Part shown: piece by piece, positions 16,036 to 28,873 of the stretch | How positions within the stretch are numbered: position 1 is the first letter of the stretch | Layout: every line of letters starts with the position of its first letter | Assembly: GCA_030447865.1 (NCBI GenBank) | Contig: JAUJOD010000001.1 | Coordinates: 124,001-188,000 of the forward strand | Origin: Nocardioidaceae bacterium | GTDB taxonomy: Bacteria > Actinomycetota > Actinomycetes > Propionibacteriales > Nocardioidaceae | Direction of reading: 5' to 3' | DNA length: 64,000 bases | Made by a program: the position numbers and the translations under genes | The notes under the pieces: generated by a model | What the model was told of the DNA's origin: nothing | Database searches by the model: none | What the model saw: only the letters and a program-made list of their open reading frames with translations

Positions 16036-17631
16036 TCAGAAGGCGTCGGGCGGCTGGTAGACCCCCCAGACCTCGCGAAGCGCGTCGCAGACCTCGCCGA
16101 CAGTCGCCTTCTCGGCCAGCGCCGCCTTCATCGACGGCAGGACGTTGTCGGTGCCGTCGGCCGCCTTGCGCAGGTCGTCGAGGCGGCGGTCCACCTCGTC
16201 TTGGCGCCGCTCCGCGCGCAACCGGGCCAACCGCTCGGCCTGCTGCGCCTCGATAGCCGGGTCGACCCGCAACGGCTCGTAGGGCTCGTCGGCGTCGATG
16301 GTGAACCGGTTGAGCCCCACCACCGTGCGCTCACGCGAGTCGATCTCCTGCGCGATCCGGTACGCCGCCTTCTCGATCTCGTTCTTCTGGAAGCCGGTCT
16401 CGATCGCCGCCACCGCCCCGCCCCGCTCCTCGACCGACTCCATAAGCGAGCAGGCGGCCGCCTCCAGGTCATCGGTCAGCGACTCCACGGCGTACGAGCC
16501 GGCGAACGGGTCGACTGTCTTCGTTACGTCGGTCTCGTAGGCGATGACCTGCTGGGTCCGCAGCGCCAGCCGGGCGGCCTTCTCGGTCGGCAACGCGATC
16601 GCCTCGTCGAAGGAGTTGGTGTGCAGCGACTGTGTGCCACCCAGCACCGCAGCCAGGCCCTGCACCGCCACCCGCACGAGGTTCACCTCGGGCTGCTGCG
16701 CCGTCAGCTGCACGCCGGCGGTCTGGGTGTGGAAGCGCAGCATCATCGACTTCGGGTTCTTCGCGCCGAACTCCTCGCGCATGACGTGCGCCCAGATGCG
16801 CCGAGCCGCGCGGAACTTGGCGACCTCCTCCAGGAGCGTCGTACGAGACACGAAGAAGAAGGCGAGCCGGGGCGCGAACGTGTCGACGTCTTGGCCCGAC
16901 GCGATTGCGGCTCGCACGTACTCAATCCCGTTCGCCAGGGTGAACGCCACCTCCTGCGCGGGCGTAGCACCCGCCTCAGCCATGTGGTAGCCGGAGATCG
17001 AGATCGTGTTCCAGCGCGGCATGTGCTCCTGGCAGTACCTGAAGATGTCGGTGGTCAGCCGCAACGACTGCTGCGGCGGGTAGATGTAGGTACCCCGGGC
17101 GATGTACTCCTTGAGTACGTCGTTCTGGACAGTCCCGGTCAACTGCTGGCCAGAAGCGCCCTGCTCCTCGCCGACCAGCTGGTAGAGCAGCATGAGCAGC
17201 GCCGCGGGTGCGTTGATCGTCATCGACGTCGACACCTGGTCGAGCGGGATGCCGTCGAAGAGCAGCCGCATGTCCTCGATCGAGTCGATCGCGACACCAA
17301 CCTTGCCGACCTCGCCGGAGGCGATGTCGGCGTCGGAGTCGTAGCCCATCTGGGTGGGCAGGTCGAACGCGACCGACAAGCCCGCCGTACCGGCCGCGAT
17401 CAACTGGTGGTAACGCTGGTTGGACTCCGCGGCCGTGCCGAACCCGGCGTACTGGCGCATCGTCCACGGCCGCCCGGTGTACATCGACTCGTAGACGCCG
17501 CGGGTGTAGGGGAACTGCCCCGGGCGACCAAGCTGTGACTCCGGGTCCCAGCCCGCCAGCGCCTCCGGCCCGTACACCGGCTCGAACGGCAGGCCGGACT
17601 CGGTTCCTTCCGGGATTCCGGGACCGCTCAT
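16036..17631 (-). CDS. Acyl-CoA mutase large subunit, methylmalonyl-CoA mutase type
   Basis: The substrate-binding TIM-barrel domain of a B12-dependent mutase, 531 residues from ATG 17631 with no cobalamin domain, so it needs a separate B12-binding subunit (candidate at 38471-38872). Motifs include [44 protein letters not shown] and HTNSFDEA. Counting from the upstream in-frame GTG at 17640, Y64 (RQYAGF) and R182 (ARGTYIYPP) are 118 residues apart, matching Y89/R207 of methylmalonyl-CoA mutase rather than F80/Q198 of isobutyryl-CoA mutase. That supports (R)-methylmalonyl-CoA/succinyl-CoA interconversion, linking propionate-type carbon to the TCA cycle, where sucCD also acts. Confidence 0.88.
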   Translation of the reverse strand: MSGPGIPEGTESGLPFEPVYGPEALAGWDPESQLGRPGQFPYTRGVYESMYTGRPWTMRQYAGFGTAAESNQRYHQLIAAGTAGLSVAFDLPTQMGYDSDADIASGEVGKVGVAIDSIEDMRLLFDGIPLDQVSTSMTINAPAALLMLLYQLVGEEQGASGQQLTGTVQNDVLKEYIARGTYIYPPQQSLRLTTDIFRYCQEHMPRWNTISISGYHMAEAGATPAQEVAFTLANGIEYVRAAIASGQDVDTFAPRLAFFFVSRTTLLEEVAKFRAARRIWAHVMREEFGAKNPKSMMLRFHTQTAGVQLTAQQPEVNLVRVAVQGLAAVLGGTQSLHTNSFDEAIALPTEKAARLALRTQQVIAYETDVTKTVDPFAGSYAVESLTDDLEAAACSLMESVEERGGAVAAIETGFQKNEIEKAAYRIAQEIDSRERTVVGLNRFTIDADEPYEPLRVDPAIEAQQAERLARLRAERRQDEVDRRLDDLRKAADGTDNVLPSMKAALAEKATVGEVCDALREVWGVYQPPDAF

Positions 17632-17726
17632 GCGCCACACAGTACGTCGCGGACGGACGGCCCGGCGACGAGAGCTGGCTCACGCCGCTGGCGGAGCCGC
17701 GCGGCGACCCGGCGGTTGAGGTCGGG

Positions 17727-18236
17727 TCAGCCGGTCAGGAGGTAGGTGCGGCGTTGTCGCCACACGCCGTCGTCCTCATGCACGAACAGCTGAAACTTCT
17801 TCACCTCGAACGCGCAGTCGAAGTCGGCCAGCGTCTGGTATGCGCGGTCGAGTGCGTCCTCGTCGAGGTCATGGGCGATCGTCACGTGCGGGTGGTAGGG
17901 AAACGTGAGCTCCTGCTCGAGCGGACCGCAGCGGGCATCGCCGGCAAGCTGCTCACACATCGAGATGCCTTCGCTGAGCGCGATGAACACCACCGGCGAC
18001 ACCGGGCGGAACGTCGCCGTTCCCCGCAGCCGGACCCCGAACGGCGGGTGCTTCCCGGCCACTGTGGCGAGGTGCTCCTCGACCGCCGGCACCCGGTCAC
18101 CGACGTCGGTGGGCGGCACCAACGTGATGTGCGCCGGGATGGCGTGCGCTTGCCGGTCACCGAAGGCGATGCGGTGCGTTTGGAGGGCTGCAGCCCACGG
18201 CTCGGGGATCGCGATGGCGACACCGATCCTGCACAT
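17727..18236 (-). CDS. 2'-5' RNA ligase/2H phosphoesterase-like protein
   Basis: A 169-residue 2H-superfamily protein with both signature tetrapeptides: HITL at 36-39 (in IPAHITLVPP) and HVTI at 117-120 (in YHPHVTIAH). The two histidines form the catalytic pair of bacterial LigT/ThpR-type enzymes, which act on 2'-5' linkages or cyclic phosphates in RNA. I chose ATG 18236, 10 bp after the trpS stop with AAGGG upstream; an upstream in-frame start at 18296 would overlap trpS by about 50 bp. It is probably translated on the trpS transcript. Confidence 0.85.
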   Translation of the reverse strand: MCRIGVAIAIPEPWAAALQTHRIAFGDRQAHAIPAHITLVPPTDVGDRVPAVEEHLATVAGKHPPFGVRLRGTATFRPVSPVVFIALSEGISMCEQLAGDARCGPLEQELTFPYHPHVTIAHDLDEDALDRAYQTLADFDCAFEVKKFQLFVHEDDGVWRQRRTYLLTG

Positions 18237-18246
18237 CGCAGCGCCC

Positions 18247-20821
<2,575 letters not shown>

Positions 20822-20989
20822 CGCGCTCCTGCACGTCGGGCAGGTCGCAGCGAGCGGCACTGGCTATAGCAGGGGTCGTCGGTCAGCCGATGGGAGGACC
20901 CGTCCATGGCGTACCAGCGTAATCGGTCGACGGTTCCGCGCCGGCAAATCGAGTTGATCGCCTGAGGCGCAGCGCGAGAAGGTGTCCCG

Positions 20990-22120
20990 ATGCGGTTCCC
21001 GGACGACGTACCCACGCTCTCAACTGGCGTGGTGAGGTTGCGGGCGCACACCACGGACGACATCGAGGGTGTGTACGAGCAGTGCGTCGACCCAGTAAGC
21101 CAGCGCTGGACGACGTTGCCGGTGCCGTACACCCGAGAGGACGCCGCCGACTTCGTCGCTCGCCGGGCCGCGGCGTGGGAGGAGGACCGGGACTGGGGCT
21201 TTGCGATCGAGGCTGACGGCGGTGCGGGAGCCAGCCGCTTCGGCGGCACGATCAGCATCGGGCCGAAGGGCTCCGGGATCGGTGAGCTGGCCTTTGGCGC
21301 GCATCCCGGCGTCCGAGGCAAAGGTGTCATGAGCGCGGCGGTGAAGCTCATCCTCGACTGGGGGTTCGGCCGCATGGGCCTGCATACCGTGACGTGGGCC
21401 GCCAACGCCGGCAACTACCCCTCCTGGCGAGTGGCGTGGCGGAACGGCTTCACCTACGAGGGCTCCAGTCGCGCGACGCTGCCCCAGCGAGGTGAGGCGC
21501 TCGACGCCTGGCACGGCACGCTGCTGGCGAGCGACTCCCGGGAGCCGAAGACCCGGTGGCTGCGCCCCCCGCGGCTGACGGCAGGGCGCGTCGTGCTGCG
21601 CGATGTCGCCGTGACCGACGAACGACGGTACGTCGAGGCGACCACTGATTCTGAGGCCTTGAGGTGGCTCGGCGCGATACCGATGCCCCGCACTCCCGCG
21701 GAGTTCCGCCTGATGTATCGAGACCGGCTGCTTTCTGCGTCGCTCGGATCGGCGCTGCGGTGGTCGATCGCCGACGCCGAGGACGACACCTACCTGGGAA
21801 CGCTCAACCTCTTCGGACTGGGCGGGCTGGACTACAACTCAGGGGAGGTGGGCTATCACGTCCATCCCGACGCGCGGGGGCGCGGCGTCATGACGACCGC
21901 TCTGCGGCTGCTGATTGGGCACGCATTCGCGGCTGAGTCCGACGGCAGCCTTGGGCTGCAGCGGGTGAGTCTCGGCGCGGCCGCCACCAACCCGGCATCG
22001 CAGCAGGTGGCCAGGGCGTGCGGCTTCACGGAGACGGGCCGAGACCGGCGCTGCTACAACCTGCCCGACGGCAGCGTTGTCGACCTGCTCCGCTTCGACC
22101 TGCTGAACGACGCTGCCTGA
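20990..22120 (+). CDS. Tandem GNAT acetyltransferase (two RimJ/RimL-like domains)
   Basis: A 376-residue protein with two GNAT N-acyltransferase domains. The acetyl-CoA-binding loops are GVRGKGVMSAAVKL (about 107-120) and DARGRGVMTTALRL (about 298-311), and both halves keep the RimJ/L-type opening (TGVVRLRAHTTDD; AGRVVLRDVAVTD). Such doubled proteins often have one degenerate half, but here both CoA loops look usable. It acetylates an amine, possibly on a protein N-terminus or small molecule; the substrate is unknown. It is divergent from the CNNM gene across a 168-bp gap. Confidence 0.85.
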   Translation: MRFPDDVPTLSTGVVRLRAHTTDDIEGVYEQCVDPVSQRWTTLPVPYTREDAADFVARRAAAWEEDRDWGFAIEADGGAGASRFGGTISIGPKGSGIGELAFGAHPGVRGKGVMSAAVKLILDWGFGRMGLHTVTWAANAGNYPSWRVAWRNGFTYEGSSRATLPQRGEALDAWHGTLLASDSREPKTRWLRPPRLTAGRVVLRDVAVTDERRYVEATTDSEALRWLGAIPMPRTPAEFRLMYRDRLLSASLGSALRWSIADAEDDTYLGTLNLFGLGGLDYNSGEVGYHVHPDARGRGVMTTALRLLIGHAFAAESDGSLGLQRVSLGAAATNPASQQVARACGFTETGRDRRCYNLPDGSVVDLLRFDLLNDAA

Positions 22121-22146
22121 GGGCCCGGCGGGCCCGCTACCGCTCT

Positions 22147-22656
22147 TCAGGCGGCGACGTCCGGCGAGGCGGCTCGCGCCTGCGAGCCAGGGGTCAGCGC
22201 TCCTAGGGCTCCCGCTGCGGCAACGGCGTACGCGACGTGCGGCACGATGTCGGCGACCCAGTCCTTTGCTCCCCACGTCCGAGGGTCGGTGACACCCAAG
22301 ACGGTCATCGGGCCGTTGCCGGCGAGCATGGCCAGACCCCACGCGACCGTTACCGTGGTCGCTCGACTCCTCGGCCAGCCCGTTGCTTGCAGAGCGGCCA
22401 GCCCTACACCGGCAGCCGTACCTGCGGTGGCTCCGAGCAACGACCCCAGGGCCGAGGCTCGCGCTTTGCTCTGCTCTTCGTCGCCGGGGACACCCTTACC
22501 GACGAGTTCCAGCCCCCGCTCAACGGTCTGCTCCGGTGTTGAGCTCGCCGGACGCCCGCGGATCGCCATGTCGAGAAAAGTGGCCGCGTTGAGCGCCGTC
22601 GTGCCGGCCGCGCCAGCGATGGCGCCTCGGGTGAAGATGGCTCGAACGGATGTCAT
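22147..22656 (-). CDS. Conserved actinobacterial membrane-associated protein, function unknown
   Basis: A 169-residue Ala/Gly-rich protein. It opens MTSVRAIFTRGAIAGAAGTTALNAATFLDMAIRGRPASSTPEQTVE, a pattern I recognise from small uncharacterised actinobacterial proteins, then has three or four hydrophobic stretches (about 68-85, 98-115 and 135-155). No catalytic motif is visible. It lies between the convergent acetyltransferase and icd, 23 bp after the icd stop, so it may be the tail of the icd transcript. Confidence 0.65.
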   Translation of the reverse strand: MTSVRAIFTRGAIAGAAGTTALNAATFLDMAIRGRPASSTPEQTVERGLELVGKGVPGDEEQSKARASALGSLLGATAGTAAGVGLAALQATGWPRSRATTVTVAWGLAMLAGNGPMTVLGVTDPRTWGAKDWVADIVPHVAYAVAAAGALGALTPGSQARAASPDVAA

Positions 22657-22679
22657 GGGGCCTCCTTGAGTCGACTGGG

Positions 22680-23897
22680 CTAGGCCATCCTCTGCTGCAG
22701 GTTGTCATCGAGAGCAGCAAGGAACTCCTCGGTGGTGAGCCAGGCCTGGTCGGCCCCGACAAGCAGCGCGAGGTCCTTGGTCATCTTGCCCTGCTCGACC
22801 GTCTCGACGCAGACCCGCTCGAGGGCCTCGGCGAACGAGGTAACGTCCGGGGTCCCGTCGAGCTTTCCGCGATGCTTCAGTCCGCCCGTCCAGGCGAAGA
22901 TCGAGGCGATCGGGTTGGTGGAGGTCGGCTTTCCCTGCTGGTGTTGGCGGAAGTGCCTCGTCACGGTGCCGTGGGCCGCCTCCGCCTCCACGGTCTTCCC
23001 GTCGGGGGTCATGAGCACCGAGGTCATCAGCCCGAGCGACCCAAACCCTTGGGCCACGGTGTCGGACTGCACGTCGCCGTCGTAGTTCTTGCACGCCCAG
23101 ACGTACCCGCCCTCCCACTTCAACGCCGCCGCGACCATGTCGTCGATCAGCCGGTGCTCGTAGGTAAGGCCCGCCGCCTCGAAGTCGGCCTTGAACTCCC
23201 GCTCGAACACGCCTTGGAAGATGTCCTTGAACGCGCCGTCGTACGCCTTGAGGATCGTGTTCTTCGTGGACATGTAAACCGGGTAGCCGCGTTGCAGCCC
23301 GTAGGAGAACGAGGCGCGGGCGAAGTCCTCGATCGACTTGTTGAAGTTGTACATGCCCATCACGACGCCGCCGTCTTCTGGCATCTCTACAACCGTGTGT
23401 TCGATCGGCTCGGCGCCGTCGGAAGGAGTGAACGAGATCGTGACGGTGCCCGGTCCGGACACCTTGAAGTTCGTTGCGCGGTACTGGTCGCCGTGGGCGT
23501 GCCGGCCGATGATGATCGGCTTTGTCCAACCCGGTACGAGCCGGGGGATGTTGCTGATGATGATCGGCTCGCGGAACACGACGCCACCGAGGATGTTGCG
23601 AATCGTGCCGTTGGGCGACACCCACATCTTCTTGAGCCCGAACTCCTCGACCCGCACCTCGTCCGGCGTGATCGTGGCGCACTTGACGCCGACGCCGTGC
23701 TCCTTGATGGCGTTCGCTGCGTCAAGGGTGATCTGGTCGTCGGTAGCGTCGCGGCTCTCGATGCCCAGGTCGTAGTACTCGAGGTCGATGTCGAGGTACG
23801 GGTGAATGAGTCGGTCCTTGATGAACTGCCAGATGATGCGGGTCATCTCGTCGCCGTCGAGCTCGACGATGGGGTTCTGCACCTTGATCTTGGACAT
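22680..23897 (-). CDS. icd: NADP-dependent isocitrate dehydrogenase
   Basis: Oxidative decarboxylation of isocitrate to 2-oxoglutarate in the TCA cycle. The 405-residue homodimeric (eukaryote-like, subfamily II) form starts at ATG 23897, giving [20 protein letters not shown]. Substrate-site motifs include [12 protein letters not shown] and [18 protein letters not shown]. The cofactor region contains [26 protein letters not shown], and the His/Arg pattern after HGTV is the one associated with NADP preference. A longer upstream reading frame would add a basic non-homologous leader. mdh is about 1.8 kb away on the opposite strand. Confidence 0.95.
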   Translation of the reverse strand: MSKIKVQNPIVELDGDEMTRIIWQFIKDRLIHPYLDIDLEYYDLGIESRDATDDQITLDAANAIKEHGVGVKCATITPDEVRVEEFGLKKMWVSPNGTIRNILGGVVFREPIIISNIPRLVPGWTKPIIIGRHAHGDQYRATNFKVSGPGTVTISFTPSDGAEPIEHTVVEMPEDGGVVMGMYNFNKSIEDFARASFSYGLQRGYPVYMSTKNTILKAYDGAFKDIFQGVFEREFKADFEAAGLTYEHRLIDDMVAAALKWEGGYVWACKNYDGDVQSDTVAQGFGSLGLMTSVLMTPDGKTVEAEAAHGTVTRHFRQHQQGKPTSTNPIASIFAWTGGLKHRGKLDGTPDVTSFAEALERVCVETVEQGKMTKDLALLVGADQAWLTTEEFLAALDDNLQQRMA

Positions 23898-23956
23898 GTG
23901 GCTCGGCTCCCGGCGGGTCGACGTAGGGAAGGATTGCTTGACATCAAGATATCTGC

Positions 23957-24943
23957 TCAACCGGCTAGCCCGCGAGTGGCTGCGGCAGCGCATTCCAGGG
24001 CTTGCATCGATGGCACACCAGCAGCCAGCGCCGTCACCTTGTCGGTGGCGAAGGCGCGCTGCCCAGGGTCGGTGGCCTTGTCGAGCGCGACGAGGGCCTG
24101 CCCGTGGAGGAAGTTGAGCCAGACTGCCAACCCGGTGGCGAAGAGCGCGGGTGTCTGCGGCCAGTCGATGCCACCCGCCTCCCGATACGCCGCAGCGATG
24201 CCCGCCACCGCGGCATCATCGGCCACGTGTTGCAGCAGCAGATTGCCGAACTCCCGCCACGGTTCCTGCGGACCGCAGTTGTCCCAGTCGAGCAGCCAGC
24301 GGCGCCCGTCGTCATCGAGCAGCGTGTTGTTCGCTTGTACATCACGATGGCAGTACACCGGCTCGCCGATGTCGACCGAGTTGACGAGCGCCGTGAGCGC
24401 CTCGAACTCCGTGGCGCGCTCGGCGAGACCCGCAGCCCACGGGACGCCGGCCTGGTTCGCGTGGTCAGCCAGCCCCTGCCAGTCGTGTCGGACCTCGGTG
24501 TACCACTCATCGATGGTGTCGGCGCCACACGGCAGCGCCAGCCGATGAATGCTCGCCATCTGCTGCGCCAGCCACACCGCAGTTGGTACGTCGTTGTGGT
24601 CCGGCACCCGACCCGGAACCCATTGCTGCACCTGCCACACCAGCCCGTTCTCCGGATGGACCGCCAAGGCACCGCCGGCGACACTTCGCTCGGTCGTCGG
24701 GCTTGGCACGCCGGCTGCGCGGCAGGTAGCGGTGAAGGTGATGACCGACTCGGCCCGAGTCTCATCCGGCGCCTCCCAGAAGAAGACCTTCGCGGCGTAG
24801 TCGCCGCGTGTTGTGCTCAACCGGTAGATCTCCCCCATTGCTCCCCTGGCAGCGGGACTCCAGCCACGCAGCGCGCCGAGGCGGTACTCATCGGCGATCC
24901 ACTCCCCGTCCGCGCGGCCGGGATCATCGGTGTCGGAGGGCAC
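23957..24943 (-). CDS. Aminoglycoside-phosphotransferase-fold kinase
   Basis: A 328-residue APH/choline-kinase-like protein. The catalytic loop is CHRDVQANN (H199, D201, N206 from GTG 24943) and the metal-binding DWD is at 219-221; an N-terminal lysine lies in DYAAKVFFW. Members phosphorylate small molecules such as antibiotics, choline or homoserine; nothing here identifies the substrate. The start was placed at 24943, 20 bp past the stop of the upstream methyltransferase, since longer frames lie antisense-like inside that gene. The pair may be co-transcribed. Confidence 0.8.
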   Translation of the reverse strand: MPSDTDDPGRADGEWIADEYRLGALRGWSPAARGAMGEIYRLSTTRGDYAAKVFFWEAPDETRAESVITFTATCRAAGVPSPTTERSVAGGALAVHPENGLVWQVQQWVPGRVPDHNDVPTAVWLAQQMASIHRLALPCGADTIDEWYTEVRHDWQGLADHANQAGVPWAAGLAERATEFEALTALVNSVDIGEPVYCHRDVQANNTLLDDDGRRWLLDWDNCGPQEPWREFGNLLLQHVADDAAVAGIAAAYREAGGIDWPQTPALFATGLAVWLNFLHGQALVALDKATDPGQRAFATDKVTALAAGVPSMQALECAAAATRGLAG

Positions 24944-24962
24944 GATTCGAGAGAGTAATGGT

Positions 24963-25571
24963 TTACGCCTCAGCACTTCGACGGAGCACGCTGACGGCGA
25001 AGTCTGCGTCGAGATGCCAGGGCCGCAGGTCCCACGTCGCGAACCGGTGCTCGAGCCGGAAGCCAGCCGCAACCAGGTCGGCGTCGAAGTCTTCCAACGC
25101 GTAGCCACGCCCAGTCCCAAACCCGACGACGGCCGCCCCGTCGTCATCCAGGTGTGCCGCGATACGGGAAAGCACCGTGCGTTCGGTGCCTGGCGCGACG
25201 TACGGCATGACGTTCCCCGCCATCACCGCTGCGTCGAACGGGTCGGGGTAGCCGGCGGAGCTCAGGTGGAGTTCGGCCAGGTCGCCGACCAGCCACGCGG
25301 GACCGGGATGATCCTCTCGTGCGGCAGCGATCAGCTCCGGGTCGATGTCGACGCCGACCACGACGTGACCCCGCGCCGCCAGCTCGGCCCCAACGCGGCC
25401 TGGTCCGCAACCCGCGTCCAGGACGCGGGAATGCCGCGGCAGCATCGCATCCAGCAACCGGGCCTCTCCCGCGAGGTCGGCGCCCTCCTTGGCCATCCGG
25501 CGGAACCTGTCGACGTACCACTGTGAGTGCTCGGGGCCGTGATCGGTGATCCAGCGCGGCGGCGTACCCAT
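24963..25571 (-). CDS. SAM-dependent class I methyltransferase
   Basis: A 202-residue Rossmann-type methyltransferase. Motif I VLDAGCGPGRVG (50-61) binds S-adenosylmethionine, and VVGVDIDPELIAAARED supplies the acidic residue that contacts the ribose. VGDLAELHL and FDAAVMAGNVMPYVAPG are motifs II and III. The target is unknown. It is divergent from mdh with about 110 bp between, and a kinase-fold gene follows 19 bp downstream. Confidence 0.88.
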   Translation of the reverse strand: MGTPPRWITDHGPEHSQWYVDRFRRMAKEGADLAGEARLLDAMLPRHSRVLDAGCGPGRVGAELAARGHVVVGVDIDPELIAAAREDHPGPAWLVGDLAELHLSSAGYPDPFDAAVMAGNVMPYVAPGTERTVLSRIAAHLDDDGAAVVGFGTGRGYALEDFDADLVAAGFRLEHRFATWDLRPWHLDADFAVSVLRRSAEA

Positions 25572-25683
25572 GACCTCTGAGGTTAGCCCCGGGCCCGGGA
25601 CCCCTTCACCCGTTCGGATTGCGCGACGTCGCGGTTGCTAGCGTCAGGCGTACGTCGCCGTACCCCTCAGAGGAGCACCGCCC

Positions 25684-26676
25684 GTGAGCGCAACTCCCGT
25701 CAAGATCGCCGTCACTGGCGCAGCCGGCCAGATCGGTTACAGCCTGCTCTTCCGGATCGCAAGCGGGTCACTGTTGGGGCCAGACACCCCGATAGAGCTG
25801 CGATTGCTGGAGATCACCCCCGCGCTGACCGCGCTTGAGGGCGTGGTCATGGAGCTGGACGACTGCGCGTTCCCGCTGTTGTCCGGAGTCGAAATCGGCG
25901 ACGACCCCACCGCGATCTTTGCCGGCGCGAACGTCGCGCTGCTGGTCGGTGCCCGCCCTCGCACCAAGGGGATGGAGCGCGGTGACCTGCTCGAGGCCAA
26001 CGGCGCAATCTTCACCGGCCAAGGCAAGGCGCTGAACGAGGTAGCCGCTGACGACATTCGAGTGACGGTCACTGGAAACCCGGCCAACACCAACGCCCTG
26101 ATCGCGATGAGCAACGCGCCAGACATCGCACCCGAGCGGTTCTCGGCCCTGACCCGGCTCGACCACAACCGGGCGCTGGCCCAGCTGGCGAGGAAGACCG
26201 GCTCGCGTGTCAGCCAGATTGCGCGGATGACGATCTGGGGCAACCACTCCGCGACGCAGTACCCCGACATCTTCCACGCCGAGGTGGGCGGCGCGAATGC
26301 AGCCGAGGCCGTCGCCGACCAGGACTGGATCGAGAACGACTTCATCCCCACGGTGCAGAAGCGGGGCGCTGCGATCATTGAGGCCCGCGGGGCCTCGAGT
26401 GCGGCCAGTGCAGCAAGCGCCACCGTCGACCACGCGCGCGACTGGCTGCAGGGAACCCCCGAGGGCGACTGGGTCTCGATGGCTGTCATTTCTGACGGCT
26501 CATACGGCGTCCCCGAGGGCCTGGTCTCGTCCTTCCCGGTCACCACCCAGGGCGGGGACTGGCAGATCGTCCGTGGCCTCGACATCGACGACTTCTCCCG
26601 GGGTCGTATCGACGTCAGCACCGCCGAACTCGGCGAGGAGCGCGACGCGGTCCGCGACCTCGGCCTGATCAGCTGA
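25684..26676 (+). CDS. mdh: Malate dehydrogenase
   Basis: NAD-dependent malate/oxaloacetate interconversion. At 330 residues it belongs to the MDH-A (cytosolic-type) group rather than the lactate-dehydrogenase-like one: [15 protein letters not shown] (11-25) is the nucleotide loop, [15 protein letters not shown] the mobile substrate loop, NPANTNA and LDHNRA follow, and [14 protein letters not shown] holds the catalytic histidine. The start is GTG behind GAGGAGC. It stands alone; icd is nearby on the other strand and sucCD 9 kb downstream, an unusual density of TCA genes. Confidence 0.95.
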   Translation: MSATPVKIAVTGAAGQIGYSLLFRIASGSLLGPDTPIELRLLEITPALTALEGVVMELDDCAFPLLSGVEIGDDPTAIFAGANVALLVGARPRTKGMERGDLLEANGAIFTGQGKALNEVAADDIRVTVTGNPANTNALIAMSNAPDIAPERFSALTRLDHNRALAQLARKTGSRVSQIARMTIWGNHSATQYPDIFHAEVGGANAAEAVADQDWIENDFIPTVQKRGAAIIEARGASSAASAASATVDHARDWLQGTPEGDWVSMAVISDGSYGVPEGLVSSFPVTTQGGDWQIVRGLDIDDFSRGRIDVSTAELGEERDAVRDLGLIS

Positions 26677-26698
26677 GTCCGGGTCAGCCCGAGTGTTG

Positions 26699-27307
26699 CT
26701 AGTGCTCCGTGCCTGCACTTCGAGCGGCGACCGCGAAACCGGTTGCCGCCCCCAGCACGCCGACACCGAAGGCAGCCGCAATGGCTACCGTCGTCGGGCT
26801 GTCGAGTAATACGTAGACAGCATTCGCCGCGGTCAAAGTCGCAACCGCCAGCACAGAACTCACCAGCGCCCAACGCCACTGATTCGGCCGTGGACGAAAA
26901 CGTTCCGGATGCCGCTTCGCACTGCTGGCCAAGAACCACGTGGCTAGCCCCCCAAGGACAGCGATCACCAACATCGGAGCCATGGCCAATGGTGAAGCCC
27001 CCGCGACCATGGCGCCGATCGACACGGCAAGTGCAAGTAGCGACAGTGTCCCCAGCACACCCAGCCTGATCTTCACGCCACGTGGAAGGGAAGCCGATCG
27101 CACTGGTTGGAGCGCACTCTCACCAGAGTGATCCGCCTTCACGGCCCAAACGGTCGCAGTCACCAGGGCAAGCATGAGAAGCAGGACGAGCAAGGCCCTC
27201 CGGGGCGAAAACTCGCTGTTCCTTTCCACGACTACTGCGGTGTAGAAGGTAGCCGTACAGATGATGGCGAGCGCCTTTCGAGGCGTCGACAATGTGGTGA
27301 GGCTCAT
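26699..27307 (-). CDS. Hypothetical membrane protein
   Basis: A 202-residue protein with about five hydrophobic segments: one near 12-25, one at 38-55, a strong pair around 82-125, and two more between 145 and 193. Short basic loops ([32 protein letters not shown]) favour a polytopic inner-membrane location. I recognise no family. It is convergent with mdh, separated by 22 bp. Confidence 0.55.
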   Translation of the reverse strand: MSLTTLSTPRKALAIICTATFYTAVVVERNSEFSPRRALLVLLLMLALVTATVWAVKADHSGESALQPVRSASLPRGVKIRLGVLGTLSLLALAVSIGAMVAGASPLAMAPMLVIAVLGGLATWFLASSAKRHPERFRPRPNQWRWALVSSVLAVATLTAANAVYVLLDSPTTVAIAAAFGVGVLGAATGFAVAARSAGTEH

Positions 27308-27367
27308 CTTCTCAGCGTGCCATCAGAGTGGGCGCAAACGACCTCGCCAACCGGGTAGGAGCGCGGG

Positions 27368-27961
27368 TCAGAGCTGCTGCCCTGTTTGGAGCATCCGGGT
27401 GAACTCGGCGAACCGCTTGGCTCGCGTCTCCGGCCGCTTGGCGGTCTGCAGCCGGAAGAGGAACGGGTAGCGGCTGGTCTTCGTCAACGACGCCCAGAAC
27501 GCGGCGGCTTCCGGGTGCGTGTCCAAGAACTCCTGTAGATCAGCGGGTACTTCGATGTTCTGAGAACTGCTGTACGCCGCCTCCCACCGGCCGTCGGCCT
27601 TGGCCTTCTCGACCTCCGCCAGCCCGGCTGGGCGCATCCGACCCGCCTCGATGAGGGCTTGCACCTTTTTGGTGTTGCTCTTGGACCAGATGGAGCGAGG
27701 ACGGCGTGGTGAGAACCGTTGCAGGAACCAGTCGCGGTCGTAGCTGCCCTTCTGGCCGTCGATCCACCCGAAGCACAGCGCAACGTCGACCGCCTCGTCA
27801 TAGGTGATGGAGGCGATGCCGCTCACCTTCTTGGCGATCTTCAGCCAGAGTCCGGTCGTGTCGTGCTGGTGATCGTCCAGCCAGCGCTCGAACGCGGCGG
27901 CGTCGGGGAACGCGATCAGCGGCCATCCATCCTTGGGGTGAAGTTCGACGGCAGCCTTCAT
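27368..27961 (-). CDS. YdeI/OmpD-associated (DUF1801-neighbour) family protein
   Basis: A 197-residue cytoplasmic protein of the YdeI/OmdA type: FERWLDDHQHDTTGLWLKIAKK, then ITYDEAVDVALCFGWIDGQK, RFSPRRPRSIWSKSN and a C-terminal helical part ending RAKRFAEF. Homologues are linked to stress or antimicrobial-peptide resistance, but the biochemical role is not established. ATG 27961 was chosen; a TTG 9 nt earlier is possible. It is divergent from purU, with only 20 bp between starts. Confidence 0.75.
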   Translation of the reverse strand: MKAAVELHPKDGWPLIAFPDAAAFERWLDDHQHDTTGLWLKIAKKVSGIASITYDEAVDVALCFGWIDGQKGSYDRDWFLQRFSPRRPRSIWSKSNTKKVQALIEAGRMRPAGLAEVEKAKADGRWEAAYSSSQNIEVPADLQEFLDTHPEAAAFWASLTKTSRYPFLFRLQTAKRPETRAKRFAEFTRMLQTGQQL

Positions 27962-27981
27962 GGCGATCAATACTCACACCC

Positions 27982-28848
27982 ATGACTGAGACGGCGGCGA
28001 CCGACTTCGTGCTCACGGTGCAGTGTCCCGATAGGCCGGGCATCGTGCACGCGGTGTCAGGGTTCCTCGTCGAGCAGGCGGCGAACATCGTCCAGAGTCA
28101 GCAGTACGGCGACCCGGAGACCGGCCGGTTCTTCCTGCGTATGCAGTTCCACGTCTCGGCGGGGCGCGGCGATGTTGCCGACCTGCGCCGACGGTTTCGC
28201 GACGTGGCGCAACGCTTCTCGATGGAGTGGGCGCTGTGGGAGTCCCGCACGCCGTACCGAACGCTGATTCTGGTGTCGCGCTTCGGCCACTGCCTCAACG
28301 ACCTGCTGTTTCGGTGGAGCACCGGCTCATTGCAGATCGAGATCCCCGCGATCGTCTCCAACCACCGCGACTTCGAGAAGCTCGCCGCGTCCTACGGGAT
28401 CCCCTTTCACCACATCCCGGTGACCGCGGAGACGAAGCAGGCGGCCGAGCGGGAGTTGCTGCGGCTGATCGACGAGCTCGGCATCCACCTTGTGGTGCTC
28501 GCCCGCTACATGCAGGTGCTGTCTGAGGACGTCTGTCGGGTCCTCAGCGGGCGAGCGATCAATATCCACCACTCCTTCCTGCCGAGCTTCAAAGGCGCCA
28601 GGCCGTACCACCAGGCGCATGAGCGTGGCGTCAAGCTGATCGGTGCGACTGCCCACTACGTGACCACGGCGCTCGACGAGGGACCGATCATCGAACAAGA
28701 TGTCGCCCGCGTTGATCACGGATTCACCCCCGAGGATCTGGCGTCGGCTGGACGGGACGTCGAGAGCCTTGTCCTTTCCCGGGCGGTCCGGTGGCACACC
28801 GAGACGCGCGTCATGCTCAACGGCCGCAAAACTGTCGTGTTCCGCTGA
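27982..28848 (+). CDS. purU: Formyltetrahydrofolate deformylase
   Basis: Hydrolyses 10-formyl-THF to formate and THF, balancing one-carbon units. The 288-residue protein has an N-terminal ACT regulatory domain (CPDRPGIVHAVSGFL, about 15-29) and a formyltransferase-fold C-terminal domain with INIHHSFLPSFKGARPYHQA (N194, H196) and the catalytic D232. It is followed on the opposite strand by DUF3017 and folD, which makes the 10-formyl-THF precursor, so one-carbon metabolism genes are clustered here with purH and purN a few kb away. Confidence 0.94.
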   Translation: MTETAATDFVLTVQCPDRPGIVHAVSGFLVEQAANIVQSQQYGDPETGRFFLRMQFHVSAGRGDVADLRRRFRDVAQRFSMEWALWESRTPYRTLILVSRFGHCLNDLLFRWSTGSLQIEIPAIVSNHRDFEKLAASYGIPFHHIPVTAETKQAAERELLRLIDELGIHLVVLARYMQVLSEDVCRVLSGRAINIHHSFLPSFKGARPYHQAHERGVKLIGATAHYVTTALDEGPIIEQDVARVDHGFTPEDLASAGRDVESLVLSRAVRWHTETRVMLNGRKTVVFR

Positions 28849-28873
28849 TGCGGTTGACCGCGCTCTGATCCCC

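Noticed and set aside
16036-17631. Isobutyryl-CoA mutase (IcmA) annotation
   Set aside because: The Y/R pair at 118-residue spacing matches methylmalonyl-CoA mutase rather than the F/Q pair of isobutyryl-CoA mutase.
23898-23993. Longer N-terminus for icd
   Set aside because: The extra 32 residues are basic and non-homologous, and ATG 23897 gives the usual MSKIKVQNP start with GGAG upstream.
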